Source: Labilithrix sp.
GTDB lineage: Bacteria > Myxococcota_A > Polyangia > Polyangiales > Polyangiaceae
Assembly: GCA_019637105.1 (NCBI GenBank)
Contig: JAHBWF010000010.1
Span: 32,540-96,539 of the forward strand
Length of the DNA stretch: 64,000 nucleotides
Direction: 5' to 3'
The notes below the pieces were generated by a model. It was not told the DNA's origin. It saw only the letters and a program-made list of their open reading frames with translations, and searched no databases. Numbering within the stretch: position 1 is the stretch's first letter; each line of letters starts with the position of its first letter. The position numbers and the translations under genes are program-made. Positions 38,602 through 47,692 of the stretch are shown piece by piece.

Positions 38602-40113
38602 ATGCGCGCAATGCTGACGAGCCGAGCGCGCCTCGCCCTCACGCTGTCGGCGGCGCTGCTCGCGCCCGCGCGGGCCCTCGCGCAGCCCGCCCCCTCGCCC
38701 TCCGCCAGCGAGCCCGCGCCCGACGCGCCCGGCTCGGAGGACGGCTGGGAGAGCCCCGCCCTGGCCGCCGATCCGCCGATCCTCCCGCCGCCGAGCCGCT
38801 CGGCCCCGCCGCCGCCGAGCGCGGAGACGGACGTCGGGGCCTCCGAGCCGCCCGCCCCGGCGGCCGCCGCCTCGTCGGACCGGGAGCGCGAGGCCGAGAA
38901 GGACGCGCGCCTCCGCGCGCTCGAGGCCCGGGTCGCCGAGGACGAGCGGCGCATCGAGAAGCTCGAGGGCCGCCTCGGGTTCCTGAAGCACCTCCGGCTC
39001 GAGTCGTTCATCCAGCCGCAGCTCCTCGTCCAGACCTACAACAGCGCGGCCTCGCCGAACCTCCAGCCGAACGGCGAGCTCCCGATCGGGATCGGCGCGA
39101 ACGACACCATCGCGAAGATCGACGGCACGACCACCAACGGCACGTTCTTCCGCGTCCGGCGCGCGCGCATGCGCACGTTCTACGAGACCGACGTGATGAA
39201 GTTGTTCCTGCAGATCGACGCCCTGCCGGCGGGCGGCGTCGGTCCGGGCATCGGCACGATCCTGCGCAACGCCGAGGCCTCGGGCATCGTGCGCTGGACC
39301 CGCGACGTCCGCACCGAGTTCACCGCCGGTCTGTTCTTCACGCCGTTCCGCGCCGAGCTCCTCGAGGCGTCGGTCAATCGACCGTTCATCGAGCGCACCT
39401 GGTTCATCCAGAACGTCTTCCCGATCGAGCGCGACTACGGGGCGAAGGCGCGGACGATCGCGCTCGATCACGATCGGCTCGTCGTCGAGCTCGCCGCGGT
39501 CAACGGGCAGCGCCTCGGCGAGCGCAACTTCGTGGCGCTCCCCGACCTGAACCGCTCCAAGGACTTCATCGCGTATGCGACGTACCGCGTCGGGTTCGTG
39601 ACGCTCGGCGCGAGCGGTTACCTCGGGCGCGGACAGATCGTCGACGGGCAGGCGCTCCGGTTCAAGCAGTACTCCAAGTGGGCGGTGAACTACCAGGCGT
39701 CGGCCGCGTACCGCCTGCTCCGCGGGATCGGCGAATCCCGCCTCTCGAGCGAGCTCACGATCGCGCGCAACATGGACGCCGGCGTCATCTACCCGTTCGC
39801 GGTGCCGGCGATCCCGGCGCGCTTCACCGACGACGTCGCCCACCTCGACCAGCGCGCGCTGTACGTCCGCGCCGAGCAGGACATCAAACGCCACGTCACG
39901 CTCGGCTATCGCTACGACATGTACACGCCCGACACGGCGATCAAGAACAACGCGCGCGACACGCACGCGTTCCTCGCGGTGTGGAAGGTGTCGCCCAACC
40001 TTCGCTTCATGAGCGAGCTCGGCTGGGCGATCGACAACGTGCACCCCTTCGGGGCTCCGGCCCCGTCGAAGCACATCGTGTACTTCTCGAACGTCCTCCA
40101 GGCGATGTTCTGA
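38602..40113 (+). CDS. Outer-membrane porin, phosphate-selective O/P-like
   Basis: 503 residues with a signal peptide ('LALTLSAALLAPARALAQ'), a Pro/Ser/Ala-rich spacer and a short coiled coil ('LRALEARVAEDERRIEKLEG') before the beta-barrel. Barrel strands such as 'FFRVRRARMRTFYETDVMKL', 'FTAGLFFTPFRAELLEA' and 'HVTLGYRYDMYTPD' and the C-terminal phenylalanine ('NVLQAMF') mark an outer-membrane porin with trimer-type coiled-coil N-terminus. Ligand unknown. It follows the HD-GYP gene by 91 bases and probably has its own promoter. Confidence 0.8.
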   Translation: MRAMLTSRARLALTLSAALLAPARALAQPAPSPSASEPAPDAPGSEDGWESPALAADPPILPPPSRSAPPPPSAETDVGASEPPAPAAAASSDREREAEKDARLRALEARVAEDERRIEKLEGRLGFLKHLRLESFIQPQLLVQTYNSAASPNLQPNGELPIGIGANDTIAKIDGTTTNGTFFRVRRARMRTFYETDVMKLFLQIDALPAGGVGPGIGTILRNAEASGIVRWTRDVRTEFTAGLFFTPFRAELLEASVNRPFIERTWFIQNVFPIERDYGAKARTIALDHDRLVVELAAVNGQRLGERNFVALPDLNRSKDFIAYATYRVGFVTLGASGYLGRGQIVDGQALRFKQYSKWAVNYQASAAYRLLRGIGESRLSSELTIARNMDAGVIYPFAVPAIPARFTDDVAHLDQRALYVRAEQDIKRHVTLGYRYDMYTPDTAIKNNARDTHAFLAVWKVSPNLRFMSELGWAIDNVHPFGAPAPSKHIVYFSNVLQAMF

Positions 40114-40133
40114 CGAGCGCCGCGCGGACGGGC

Positions 40134-40183
40134 GACGCCGCGCAGGCCGCGCGAGCGCGCAGGCCGCGGGAGCGCGCGGCGTC
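40134..40183. terminator. Bidirectional hairpin between convergent genes
   Basis: GACGCCGCGC (40134-40143) pairs with GCGCGGCGTC (40174-40183), enclosing a 30-base loop that itself contains two near-identical GCAGGCCGCGSGAGCGCGC units. The position between the porin and the convergent ligase-like gene suits a shared terminator. There is no U-tract. Confidence 0.45.
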
Positions 40184-41180
40184 AACGCGCGGGGGCGCGG
40201 AGCGCGTCGAGGATCGCGTCGCGGACGGAGGCGAGCGACCGGACGCCGAACGTGACGGCCCCGCGCGTCGTCAGCGCCTCGTCGACGGCGCGGCCGACGT
40301 CGTCCTCGCCCGCGTCGGGCGGCAGCGAGGCGACGAGGTCCTCGAGGCGCGCGAGCGCGTCGCGCGACGCCATGAGCTCGCCGCCGACGCGGAGACGCCC
40401 GTCGACGTCGCGGCCCGCGGCGACGACGCCGATGGCCTCCTCACGCGTCGCCGCCCACGCGGGCTCGCCGGCGCCGGCGCCCGCGCTCGCCCCGGGCCCG
40501 AGGAGCGGCGCGGCGCGAACGGCGAACGGCGCCGCGTCCACGATCGACGTCGCCGCGCTGGCGTAGGCCTCCGCCGCGAGCTCGGCGACCCGCGCGGGAT
40601 CGACCGCTCGCCCCGCGATCTCGTCGAGCGTCGCCGGCGCCTTGCCGAGGAACGACGGGCGATCCCCGCAGGCGAACGGGGCGTTCACCGCGACGATCGC
40701 CTCGAAGAGCGCTCGGTCCGCCGCCGCGTCGTGCGCGAACGCGACGAGCGCGACGGGCCGGCCCGCCGCGCTGATCCAGTCGCGCCCGAACCAGCTCGCC
40801 GGCACGCTCGCGGCGCGCGTGAGCGCGCGGAGGAGCGGGCGGACGTAGCGGTTCAAGAGCTTGTCCGCGGTGCACGCGACGAGCGCGTCCGGGCGCGCGA
40901 GCGAGAGCTGGATCCACACGCGGCCCGGCCCCACGCGCGCGGCCCCCCCGCCGGAGCCGCGCCGGAGCGTCGCGAGCGGGCCGTCGGCGCCCGCGCCGCC
41001 GCGCCCCCCCTCGAGCTCGCTCGCCCGCTGGAACGCGCCGAGCACGATCGCCTCGTCGGACGGCGCGCCGATCGTGAGGCGCGCGGCCGCGCCGCCGCCC
41101 GCCTCCCACGCCCGCGAGCGCGCCGCGAGCTCCGACGCCGAGGCGTCCAGCCGTTCGATCGCGAGCGATCCCATGCGCAT
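40182..41180 (-). CDS. Lipoate-protein-ligase-like (BPL/LPL fold) protein
   Basis: 332 residues. The N-terminal region has 'GAPSDEAIVLGAFQRASEL' and 'LRRGSGGGAARVGPGRVWIQ', the RRxSGGGA-type loop of lipoyl and biotinyl ligases, then 'NRYVRPLLRALTR' and 'RDWISAAGRPVALVAFAHD'. The usual active-site lysine segment is replaced by 'ISAAGRPVALVAF', which may weaken catalysis. The C-terminal third is Ala-rich. It might act on lipoyl domains or be a divergent relative. The product cannot be named with confidence. Confidence 0.6.
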   Translation of the reverse strand: MRMGSLAIERLDASASELAARSRAWEAGGGAAARLTIGAPSDEAIVLGAFQRASELEGGRGGAGADGPLATLRRGSGGGAARVGPGRVWIQLSLARPDALVACTADKLLNRYVRPLLRALTRAASVPASWFGRDWISAAGRPVALVAFAHDAAADRALFEAIVAVNAPFACGDRPSFLGKAPATLDEIAGRAVDPARVAELAAEAYASAATSIVDAAPFAVRAAPLLGPGASAGAGAGEPAWAATREEAIGVVAAGRDVDGRLRVGGELMASRDALARLEDLVASLPPDAGEDDVGRAVDEALTTRGAVTFGVRSLASVRDAILDALRAPAR

Positions 41181-41255
41181 CCGCGAACATCATCGCACAC
41201 CCGGCCGCGTCCACGGGGCCCTCGTCCGCGCGCGAGAGTGCGCTATCCTCGCGCC

Positions 41256-42650
41256 GTGCCGGACGATCCCAAGAGCTCGCCGATCGACTGGAAGACCGAG
41301 GGCGCCGCGTGCGTCGAGCTCCTCCGCGATCTCATCCGAATCCCGACGGTGAACCGGGGGACCGGCGAGGCCGGCGACGCCAACGAGCGCGTCGCCGCCG
41401 AGCGGCTCGCGGAGCACCTCCGCGCCGCGGGCGTCGAGCCGAAGATCGTCGAGAAGAAGAAGGGCCGCGGCAACCTGATCGCCCGGATCAAGGGCGACGG
41501 CTCGAAGCCCCCGCTCCTCCTCAACGCCCACCTCGACGTGGTCGAGGCCGACGCCGGCGCGTGGAAGCACGATCCGTTCGCCGCCGAGATCCACGACGGC
41601 TACGTCTGGGGCCGCGGCGCGATCGACATGAAGCACATGGCCGCGATGAGCGCCTGCACGATGGCGCTGCTCGCGCGCCACGTGAAGGAAGGCGGGCGGC
41701 TCGAGCGCGACGTCATCTTCGCCGCCGTCGCGGACGAGGAGGCCGGCTGCGCCCTCGGGAGCATGTACCTCTGCGACGAGCACGCCGACGATGTGCGTGC
41801 AGAATACATGCTCGGCGAGATCGGCGCGTTCTCGCTCCACCTCTTCGGGCGCACGTTCTACCCGATCCAGGTCGCCGAGAAGGGCGTGTGCTGGGTGCGC
41901 GCGACCTACCAGGGCAAGCCCGGACACGGCTCGATGCCCGATCCCGAGAGCGCGGTCCTGAAGCTCGCCCGCGCGATCGAGCGGCTCGGCAAGAAGCGCC
42001 TGCCGATGCACCCCACGCTCGTCGTCCGCCAGTTCCTCGAGGGGATGGCGCGCGAGCTGCCCGCCCCGCAGCGCCACGTGCTCGGTCGCCTGACGACGCC
42101 GCAGGTCGCGGCGCTGATCCTCGACTACCTGATCCGCGATCCCGGGCAGCGGCGGTCGTTCGGCGCGATGCTCTCGAACACGGCGTCGCCCACGGTCGTC
42201 CGGGCGGGCGCGAAGGTGAACGTGATCCCGGGCCGGGCGTCGGTCGAGATCGACGGTCGGACCCTGCCCGGTCAGAGCGACGTGGCGTTCCTGAACGAGC
42301 TCAGGAGCGCCCTCGGCGAGGAGCCGGCGACGCTCGAGGTGCTCCGGTCGCTGCCGCCGGTGGAGGCGCCGACGACCACCCCCCTCTTCGAGCTCTTGGC
42401 CGCCACGCTCAAGCGCCACGACCCCACCGGGGTGCCGCTGCCCTACCTCATCCCTGGCTTCACCGACGCCAAGGCCTACACGCGCCTCGGGACGGTCTGC
42501 TACGGGTTCGCGCCCGTCCGGTTCGATCCCACCCACGAGATCAGCTTCGCCGCGATGTATCACGGCCACGACGAGCGGGTCCCGGTCGAGGGCCTGGGCT
42601 GGGGCCTGCGCATCCTGTACGAAGCCGTCGCTCGATTCGCCGGGAAATAG
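41256..42650 (+). CDS. M20-family zinc peptidase/deacylase
   Basis: 464 residues from the GTG at 41256. The M20 landmarks are present: 'LLRDLIRIPTVNRG', 'PLLLNAHLDVVEADAG' (metal His and catalytic Asp), 'VWGRGAIDMKHM' (bridging Asp), 'AAVADEEAGC' (catalytic Glu pair), 'GKPGHGSMPDPESA' in the dimerisation domain and the last ligand in 'MYHGHDERVPVEGL'. The layout is like carboxypeptidase PM20D1/ACY1 relatives, which hydrolyse N-acyl amino acids or dipeptides. No signal peptide is visible. It has a short divergent gap to the ligase-like gene. Confidence 0.88.
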   Translation: MPDDPKSSPIDWKTEGAACVELLRDLIRIPTVNRGTGEAGDANERVAAERLAEHLRAAGVEPKIVEKKKGRGNLIARIKGDGSKPPLLLNAHLDVVEADAGAWKHDPFAAEIHDGYVWGRGAIDMKHMAAMSACTMALLARHVKEGGRLERDVIFAAVADEEAGCALGSMYLCDEHADDVRAEYMLGEIGAFSLHLFGRTFYPIQVAEKGVCWVRATYQGKPGHGSMPDPESAVLKLARAIERLGKKRLPMHPTLVVRQFLEGMARELPAPQRHVLGRLTTPQVAALILDYLIRDPGQRRSFGAMLSNTASPTVVRAGAKVNVIPGRASVEIDGRTLPGQSDVAFLNELRSALGEEPATLEVLRSLPPVEAPTTTPLFELLAATLKRHDPTGVPLPYLIPGFTDAKAYTRLGTVCYGFAPVRFDPTHEISFAAMYHGHDERVPVEGLGWGLRILYEAVARFAGK

Positions 42651-42711
42651 TCGGCGGAGCCTGCCGCCTCCGACACGGTCGGCCTTATTGAAGCGGACGC
42701 GCGAACGCTCG

Positions 42712-42728
42712 GCTCCCGGCCCGGGAGC
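42712..42728 (+). terminator. GC hairpin after the M20 peptidase
   Basis: GCTCCCG and CGGGAGC form a 7-bp stem with a 3-base loop (GCC), 62 bases past the M20 stop. There is no U-tract. It may end the M20 transcript before mglB. Confidence 0.4.
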
Positions 42729-42820
42729 GCGCGGCCCAGCGCCGAAGGCGCCGGCGAGGCAGGGAGCCAGCCTGGGGGCGCCTCGAACGAAAGAAGACGC
42801 CCCCCTTCCGATCCGCGCAC

Positions 42821-42849
42821 TTGTCGGGAGCTGGCTCCATCGGATAGAA
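42821..42849 (+). promoter_or_regulatory. Candidate promoter upstream of mglB
   Basis: In the 326-base gap 42651-42976, TTGTCG (42821-42826) and ATAGAA (42844-42849), spaced by 17 bases, resemble a sigma70-type promoter about 130 bases before the mglB ATG. The rest of the gap shows the terminator-like hairpin at 42712 and little else. The assignment is by pattern only and the -10 match is weak. Confidence 0.3.
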
Positions 42850-42976
42850 CCGAAGGCTGCCTCGCTCAACTGACAGCACCGAGGGCACGTCGGAGGTCGT
42901 CGCATGACGCCTTCGCGGGGACCCAGAGAATGGTGGGGCGACGACGACGGCGCGAGTGAGCTCGCGGAGGGTTCGG

Positions 42977-43459
42977 ATGATCAATCCCCAGATGGTGATG
43001 TACGAGGAGGAGTTCAATCAGATCCAGGCGGTCGTGGACCGTCTGGTTCGTGACGCGAACGCCAAGGTCGTCTTCATCGTCGACAAGAACGGGCAACTCA
43101 TCGCCGCGGCTGGCGACATCGACAACGTCGACACGACCAGCCTCGCCTCGCTCACCGCCGGCAACATCGCCGCGACGGGCGGGATGGCCAAGCTGCTCAA
43201 GGAGAACGAGTTCGCCACCCAGTTCCACGAGGGTGAGAAGGCGAACATCCACATCCAGCTCGTCGGCAACCGGGTCATCCTCGTCGTGATCTTCGACTCA
43301 CGGTCGAGCCTCGGCCTCGTCCGCCTGCGCGTGAAGAAGGCGAGCGAAGAGCTCAACCACATCTTCGAGGCGCTGCTGAAGAAGGTGCAGGAGCCGGGGG
43401 CCGACTCGCCGTTCGCCGAGATCACCGACGAGGACATCGACAACCTGTTCAACGACTGA
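42977..43459 (+). CDS. mglB: MglB, Roadblock/LC7 GTPase-activating polarity protein
   Basis: 160 residues from the ATG at 42977, almost the length of Myxococcus MglB. The Roadblock fold reads '[20 protein letters not shown]', '[20 protein letters not shown]', '[18 protein letters not shown]' and '[20 protein letters not shown]'. MglB is the GAP and lagging-pole marker for MglA, setting front-rear polarity in gliding and twitching. It precedes mglA with a 44-base gap, the standard order in Myxococcota. An upstream in-frame ATG at 42956 exists but homologues start at MINPQ or close to it. Confidence 0.95.
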   Translation: MINPQMVMYEEEFNQIQAVVDRLVRDANAKVVFIVDKNGQLIAAAGDIDNVDTTSLASLTAGNIAATGGMAKLLKENEFATQFHEGEKANIHIQLVGNRVILVVIFDSRSSLGLVRLRVKKASEELNHIFEALLKKVQEPGADSPFAEITDEDIDNLFND

Positions 43460-43503
43460 CGGAACGGCCGTCCGCAGGACCGAGAGAGCGGGAAAGAAGA
43501 GCG

Positions 43504-44091
<588 letters not shown>

Positions 44092-44112
44092 CCTCGCGTC
44101 GCCCCGGCGGCC

Positions 44113-44143
44113 ACGGCGCGCGTCCTCCGGGAGCGCGCCGTTT
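44113..44143 (+). terminator. Intrinsic terminator of mglBA
   Basis: ACGGCGCGC (44113-44121) pairs with GCGCGCCGT (44133-44141) as a 9-bp stem with an 11-base loop, followed by TTTCGCGTTT. It lies 22 bases after the mglA stop. Best terminator candidate in the window. Confidence 0.6.
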
Positions 44144-44209
44144 CGCGTTTGTACCGCTGCGCGCGGCGGCAGGACGAGGCGCGCAGCGGACGAGAAAGAC
44201 GGCGACGCC

Positions 44210-44536
44210 TCAGCGACCGACGGACGCCGCGGGCGGAGAGACGTCGGCGATCGGGGCGTCCGGACCGTCGTTGTCGTCGAAGAGCGCGAGCGCGGCGACG
44301 CTCCCGACCACGCCCATCACCGCCGCCAGGACCATCATCAGCGCGAACGAGCCGACGACGTAGAGCGCGGGCGGCGTCTCGGCGCGACGCGCGGGCATCG
44401 GACGCGGCGCGCCCTGCCACGACGCGTACGGCGACGCCCAGGCCGACGGCGCGTAGGCCGGCGCCGGAGACGCGAGGCGGAACGGCGCCACGGCGCGAGG
44501 ATCGGGACGAGACCAAGAGGCAGGCGACGGGTGCAT
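44210..44536 (-). CDS. Small single-pass membrane protein, unknown function
   Basis: 108 residues from the ATG at 44536, preceded by GGGAGAG. The Pro/Ala/Ser/Tyr-rich N-terminal half leads to one transmembrane helix 'ALYVVGSFALMMVLAAVMGV' (about residues 60-85) and a short acidic tail 'DDNDGPDAPIADV'. It is convergent with mglA. Low-complexity N-terminus and no known domain. Confidence 0.55.
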   Translation of the reverse strand: MHPSPASWSRPDPRAVAPFRLASPAPAYAPSAWASPYASWQGAPRPMPARRAETPPALYVVGSFALMMVLAAVMGVVGSVAALALFDDNDGPDAPIADVSPPAASVGR

Positions 44537-44946
44537 GTTCTCTCCCGAAGAGGACGGCGCGCCCTCGAGGTCGCGAGAAATCGCGCGCCCGGGACGGCGA
44601 ATCGTACGGAGCCCCGGGGAGAACCTTCCCCCTGGCGGACACGGAACATGTAGTAGCATGTCCCACCAAAGGCGCACGTCGCCCGCGCGACGTTTCATTT
44701 CTCGGCGTCGCCCGAAAGCACACGAGCCCGCACGCGACCCAAGAGCGGGGATCGCGGACGAGCTCGGGAGGGCACGCGCGTCGGAGCGCGGGATCGCGCC
44801 GGACAGGCGCTCGCCTGACGTCCTTCAGGACGAACGCATGGAGCACACGGAGGGAAGAGCTTCCGTGAAGCGAACCGACCTCCGGGACGACGAGCTCCTC
44901 TCGTCGCCCTCACCCGGATGGATGAGGTCGGCCGGCTTCGCGCGCG
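44537..44946. other. 410-base intergenic region with an inverted repeat
   Basis: No convincing gene is seen on either strand. An AT-rich patch holds ACATG-TAGTAG-CATGT at 44646-44661, a 5-bp inverted repeat with 6-base spacer, about 110 bases upstream of the small membrane protein's ATG. It could be an operator or part of that gene's promoter. The remainder is GC-rich without repeats. Confidence 0.35.
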
Positions 44947-45075
44947 CTAGCTCTTGCGGTGCGCCTGGTAGACGCGCGAACGACGCCCGCGATCCTTCGC
45001 CTTGAGCTTCGCGCGGTAGCGCTTGGAGCGGGAGCGGGTCGACTTGCGCGGCTTCTTCGAGAGGATCAGGTACAT
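44947..45075 (-). CDS. Tiny very basic protein (42 residues)
   Basis: 'MYLILSKKPRKSTRSRSKRY' then 'RAKLKAKDRGRRSRVYQAHR' and 'KS', from the ATG at 45075. More than 45 percent of residues are Lys or Arg. It resembles small ribosomal or nucleic-acid-binding proteins in composition, but I cannot assign a family. The frame is much cleaner than other frames at this place and the start fits, so I believe it is a real gene. Alternatively a remnant. Confidence 0.55.
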   Translation of the reverse strand: MYLILSKKPRKSTRSRSKRYRAKLKAKDRGRRSRVYQAHRKS

Positions 45076-45216
45076 GACGGTCTTCCGTGGCGGGGGCACG
45101 AAGGCGCGCCCACGAGGACGGACGGATTTACCCGAGGTCGACCGCCATCGCAAGAGCCGGGAAAACGTGCGTGCTGTCGCCGGTCGCGAGGTCCGCCTCG
45201 CCCGCACGTCCGCCGT

Positions 45217-46218
45217 CTACGGACGCCGGAGGCTGACCGTCCCGCCGAAGCGCGGACCGTGGAAGGTCACGTCGAGCCGCGGACCGACCGCGTCCTCCAC
45301 CAGGACCGCGTCCGCGGTCATCTTGGCCCCGCTCGCGTTCGTCAGCCCGACGCGGGCGCCGCGCGCGGTCTTCTCGAGGCTCGCGATCCGCCAGCTCGTC
45401 TTGAAGCCCCGCGTCTCGAGGTCGACGCGCTCGCCGTCGATACGGACCTCGGCGCCCTTCGCCTCGACGTCGACGAGCCGCCGCTCGGCGGCGGTCAGCG
45501 CTCGGGCCGGCCTGACGGTCCGCACGATCCAGAGGCCCCTGGCCTCCTTCACAAACGCATCGGCGGGCGACGCGGAGGCGGGCGCCGTCGGCGTCCACGC
45601 GACATCGGCGGCCGGATCGGGCGCGATCGCCTCGCGCGGACCGTGGGCGGCGAGCCCGAGCGCGCCCAGGCCGGCGAGGACCGCCACGAGCCCGAGCGCG
45701 TGGGTCCAACGCGATCGAAGGGCGCGGCGCAGGCGCGACACCCGCTGGCGCACGACCGGCGCCGGGATACCCTTTTCCGAAGCAATATCCGCGAGTCGCT
45801 CGCCGGCGTGCTCGCGAACGAGCCACTCCATCGTCTCGGCCTCGCGCCGCGAGCGCGTCTCGCCGAGCAGCGCGTGGAGCACCTCACGCTCCTCGAACGC
45901 GACCGGCGACGCCGCGACGGACTCGACCGGCGCCGCGACGTCCATCCGCGCGGTCATCCTCGCCTGACGTCGATGAAAATCCGCGATTTTATGGCGAGCG
46001 ATCCCCGTCAGCCAGCGCCGGAGCTCTTCGGGATCCGTCGGGATGGCCGGCGCGGCGAGCGCGTCCGCCAGCACGGTCTGGGCGACGTCCTCGACCTCCT
46101 GCGCCGGCACGCGCCGACGGAGCATGGCCGCGAGCCCCCGCCGCACGTCCGTACCGCCGAGCGCGCGGTGATGCTCTCGATCGACCGCGCGCGAACCCGG
46201 GGACAACGCCATCGTCAT
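45217..46218 (-). CDS. Sigma-factor-like protein fused to a membrane anchor and extracytoplasmic domain
   Basis: 333 residues. The N-terminal 165 residues resemble an ECF sigma factor: region 2 ('VEDVAQTVLADALAAP', 'LTGIARHKIADFHRRQ') and region 4 ('MEWLVREHAGERLADIASEK', 'APVVRQRVSRLRRALR'). A transmembrane helix 'ALGLVAVLAGLGALGLAAHG' (about 172-194) follows. The last 140 residues form a beta-rich, probably periplasmic domain ('DVEAKGAEVRIDGERVDLET'). The fusion would tie the sigma domain to the membrane; no anti-sigma gene is adjacent. It is divergent from queD. Confidence 0.7.
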   Translation of the reverse strand: MTMALSPGSRAVDREHHRALGGTDVRRGLAAMLRRRVPAQEVEDVAQTVLADALAAPAIPTDPEELRRWLTGIARHKIADFHRRQARMTARMDVAAPVESVAASPVAFEEREVLHALLGETRSRREAETMEWLVREHAGERLADIASEKGIPAPVVRQRVSRLRRALRSRWTHALGLVAVLAGLGALGLAAHGPREAIAPDPAADVAWTPTAPASASPADAFVKEARGLWIVRTVRPARALTAAERRLVDVEAKGAEVRIDGERVDLETRGFKTSWRIASLEKTARGARVGLTNASGAKMTADAVLVEDAVGPRLDVTFHGPRFGGTVSLRRP

Positions 46219-46373
46219 GCGGATCTCATCGTCGGCGGCGCGCGGGTGTGACGGTCCAGCTCACGACTTTGTGGGCCGGCGCTGCCGCACGGGGGTCGAG
46301 GTTGGACGGCCGCGCGCGGCGATCCATTCCCTCCGAGACGAGGAAGCCAAGAACGACTAGGTTTATTGCCACC

Positions 46374-46736
46374 TTGCGCGTCCGCCTCGTCAACGAGTTC
46401 CGCTTCGAAGCCGCCCACCGCCTTCCCCAGGTGCCCGCGGGGCACAAGTGCGAGCGCCTCCACGGACACTCGTTCAAGATCGAGCTCGCCGTCGCCGGGC
46501 CGGTCGATCCGAAGACGGGCTGGTTCATCGATTTCTCCGTCGTCCAGGACGCGTGGCAGCCGCTCCACGACACGCTCGACCACAACTACCTCAACGAGGT
46601 CGAGGGGCTCGAGAACCCGACGAGCGAGAACCTCGCGAAGTGGATCTGGGACCGGCTCCACCCCAAGCTGTCGTCCCTCGTGCGCGTGACCGTGTTCGAG
46701 ACGTGCGACGCGCGCTGCGAGTACGAGGGCGCCTGA
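46374..46736 (+). CDS. queD: 6-carboxy-5,6,7,8-tetrahydropterin synthase QueD
   Basis: 120 residues from a TTG at 46374, typical length. Zinc ligands appear in 'FRFEAAHRLPQVPAGHKCER' and 'LHGHSFKIELAV', with the catalytic Cys in 'HKCERLHGH', plus 'GWFIDFSVVQDAWQPLHDTL' and 'LDHNYLNEVEGLENPTSEN' and the C-terminal 'VFETCDARCEYEG'. It makes the precursor of queuosine and 7-deazaguanine. No other que genes are near. It is followed after 24 bases by the BFD-like gene. Confidence 0.93.
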   Translation: MRVRLVNEFRFEAAHRLPQVPAGHKCERLHGHSFKIELAVAGPVDPKTGWFIDFSVVQDAWQPLHDTLDHNYLNEVEGLENPTSENLAKWIWDRLHPKLSSLVRVTVFETCDARCEYEGA

Positions 46737-46760
46737 GCGGGTGCTAGGGTCGAGGACGCG

Positions 46761-47057
46761 ATGGCGAAGGTGCTCGTTTGCCGCTGCGAGGATGTGACCC
46801 TCCACGAGCTCGAGGACGCCGTGGCGCGCGGTCACGACGACATCGAGTCGCTCAAGCGCTACACCGGCTTCGGGACGGGCTGGTGCCAGGGGAAGGGCTG
46901 CGTCGCTTTGTGCGCCCGCCTCCTCGCGGAGCGCGGCGGCGACGCCTCGCTCCCCTTCACGCCGCGCCCGCCGTTCCACCCGCTGCGCCTCGCGGATCTC
47001 GCCGGGCTCGCGGAGGTCGCCGAGGACGACGCGAAGGCGGGGCGTCCTCCCCATTGA
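46761..47057 (+). CDS. BFD-like [2Fe-2S] ferredoxin-type protein
   Basis: 98 residues. The cysteine pattern 'VLVCRCEDVTLHELEDAV' and 'GTGWCQGKGCVALCARLL' matches the BFD-like [2Fe-2S] domain (C-x-C ... C-x4-C). Such domains receive electrons from flavoprotein partners, often small-molecule oxidases or bacterioferritin. The C-terminal 35 residues are Pro/Ala-rich. It is probably cotranscribed with queD, though no functional link is evident. Confidence 0.8.
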   Translation: MAKVLVCRCEDVTLHELEDAVARGHDDIESLKRYTGFGTGWCQGKGCVALCARLLAERGGDASLPFTPRPPFHPLRLADLAGLAEVAEDDAKAGRPPH

Positions 47058-47135
47058 CCGGCGCGCCGGCGCGCGAGCGTCGGCCGATCCCCGCGCGCGC
47101 GCGGCGCGCGTCGACGCCCCCAGGAGCACCGAGCG

Positions 47136-47615
47136 ATGACCGTCCCGACCGTGAGCTGCAACAACTGCGGAACGAACTTCACGACCGACGACCTCCGCGG
47201 GACGAGCTGCCGTTACTGCGGGACCGTGCTCGCGCACCACGCGCGCGCGGCGCAGCAGGTCGCCGTCGTCAACCAGATGCTCGCCGATCGGAACGGCAAC
47301 GGGATCCCGGACGCGTTCGAAGGCCTCGTCGCCAACGCCCAGGCGAACGCCATGCACCAGGCGTTCGGCGTGAACGCGTTCGCGCACGGGCCGTACGGCC
47401 CGACGGGGCAGCCGCCGAACATGGGCGCGCCTCCGGCGCCGGGCGTCCCCCCGATGATGGGCGCGGTCGTTCACGCACATCACGCGCATCACGCTCACGC
47501 GCAAGCAGCGCAGGCGATCAACAAGGCGGTGATCCTGGTCGTCGTCGCGGTGATCGTCGTGATGCTGCTGCTGTTCGGCGCCGGCGTCGCGATGTACCTC
47601 TTCACGGCGGGCTGA
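47136..47615 (+). CDS. Zinc-ribbon membrane protein with a His/Ala-rich linker
   Basis: 159 residues. A zinc ribbon 'CNNCGTNFTTDDLRGTSCRYCG' is split here as CNNCG and CRYCG (residues about 8-30). Then come a Gly/Pro/Met/Ala-rich segment with a histidine cluster 'HAHHAHHAHAQAA' and a C-terminal transmembrane helix 'VILVVVAVIVVMLLLFGAGV'. An EF-hand-like 'DRNGNGIPDAFEGL' occurs at about 51-64. Likely tail-anchored with the ribbon in the cytoplasm. Function unknown. Confidence 0.7.
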   Translation: MTVPTVSCNNCGTNFTTDDLRGTSCRYCGTVLAHHARAAQQVAVVNQMLADRNGNGIPDAFEGLVANAQANAMHQAFGVNAFAHGPYGPTGQPPNMGAPPAPGVPPMMGAVVHAHHAHHAHAQAAQAINKAVILVVVAVIVVMLLLFGAGVAMYLFTAG

Positions 47616-47692
47616 GGTCGCGCTCGACCGCGCGGGGACGTAGCGGGTGGCTTCGGTGTACGTCCGTGACCCGCGTGCGGTAGAAGCGACCC

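Noticed and set aside
46219-46373. preQ1-type riboswitch before queD
   Set aside because: No recognisable pseudoknot or conserved loop in the 155-base gap.
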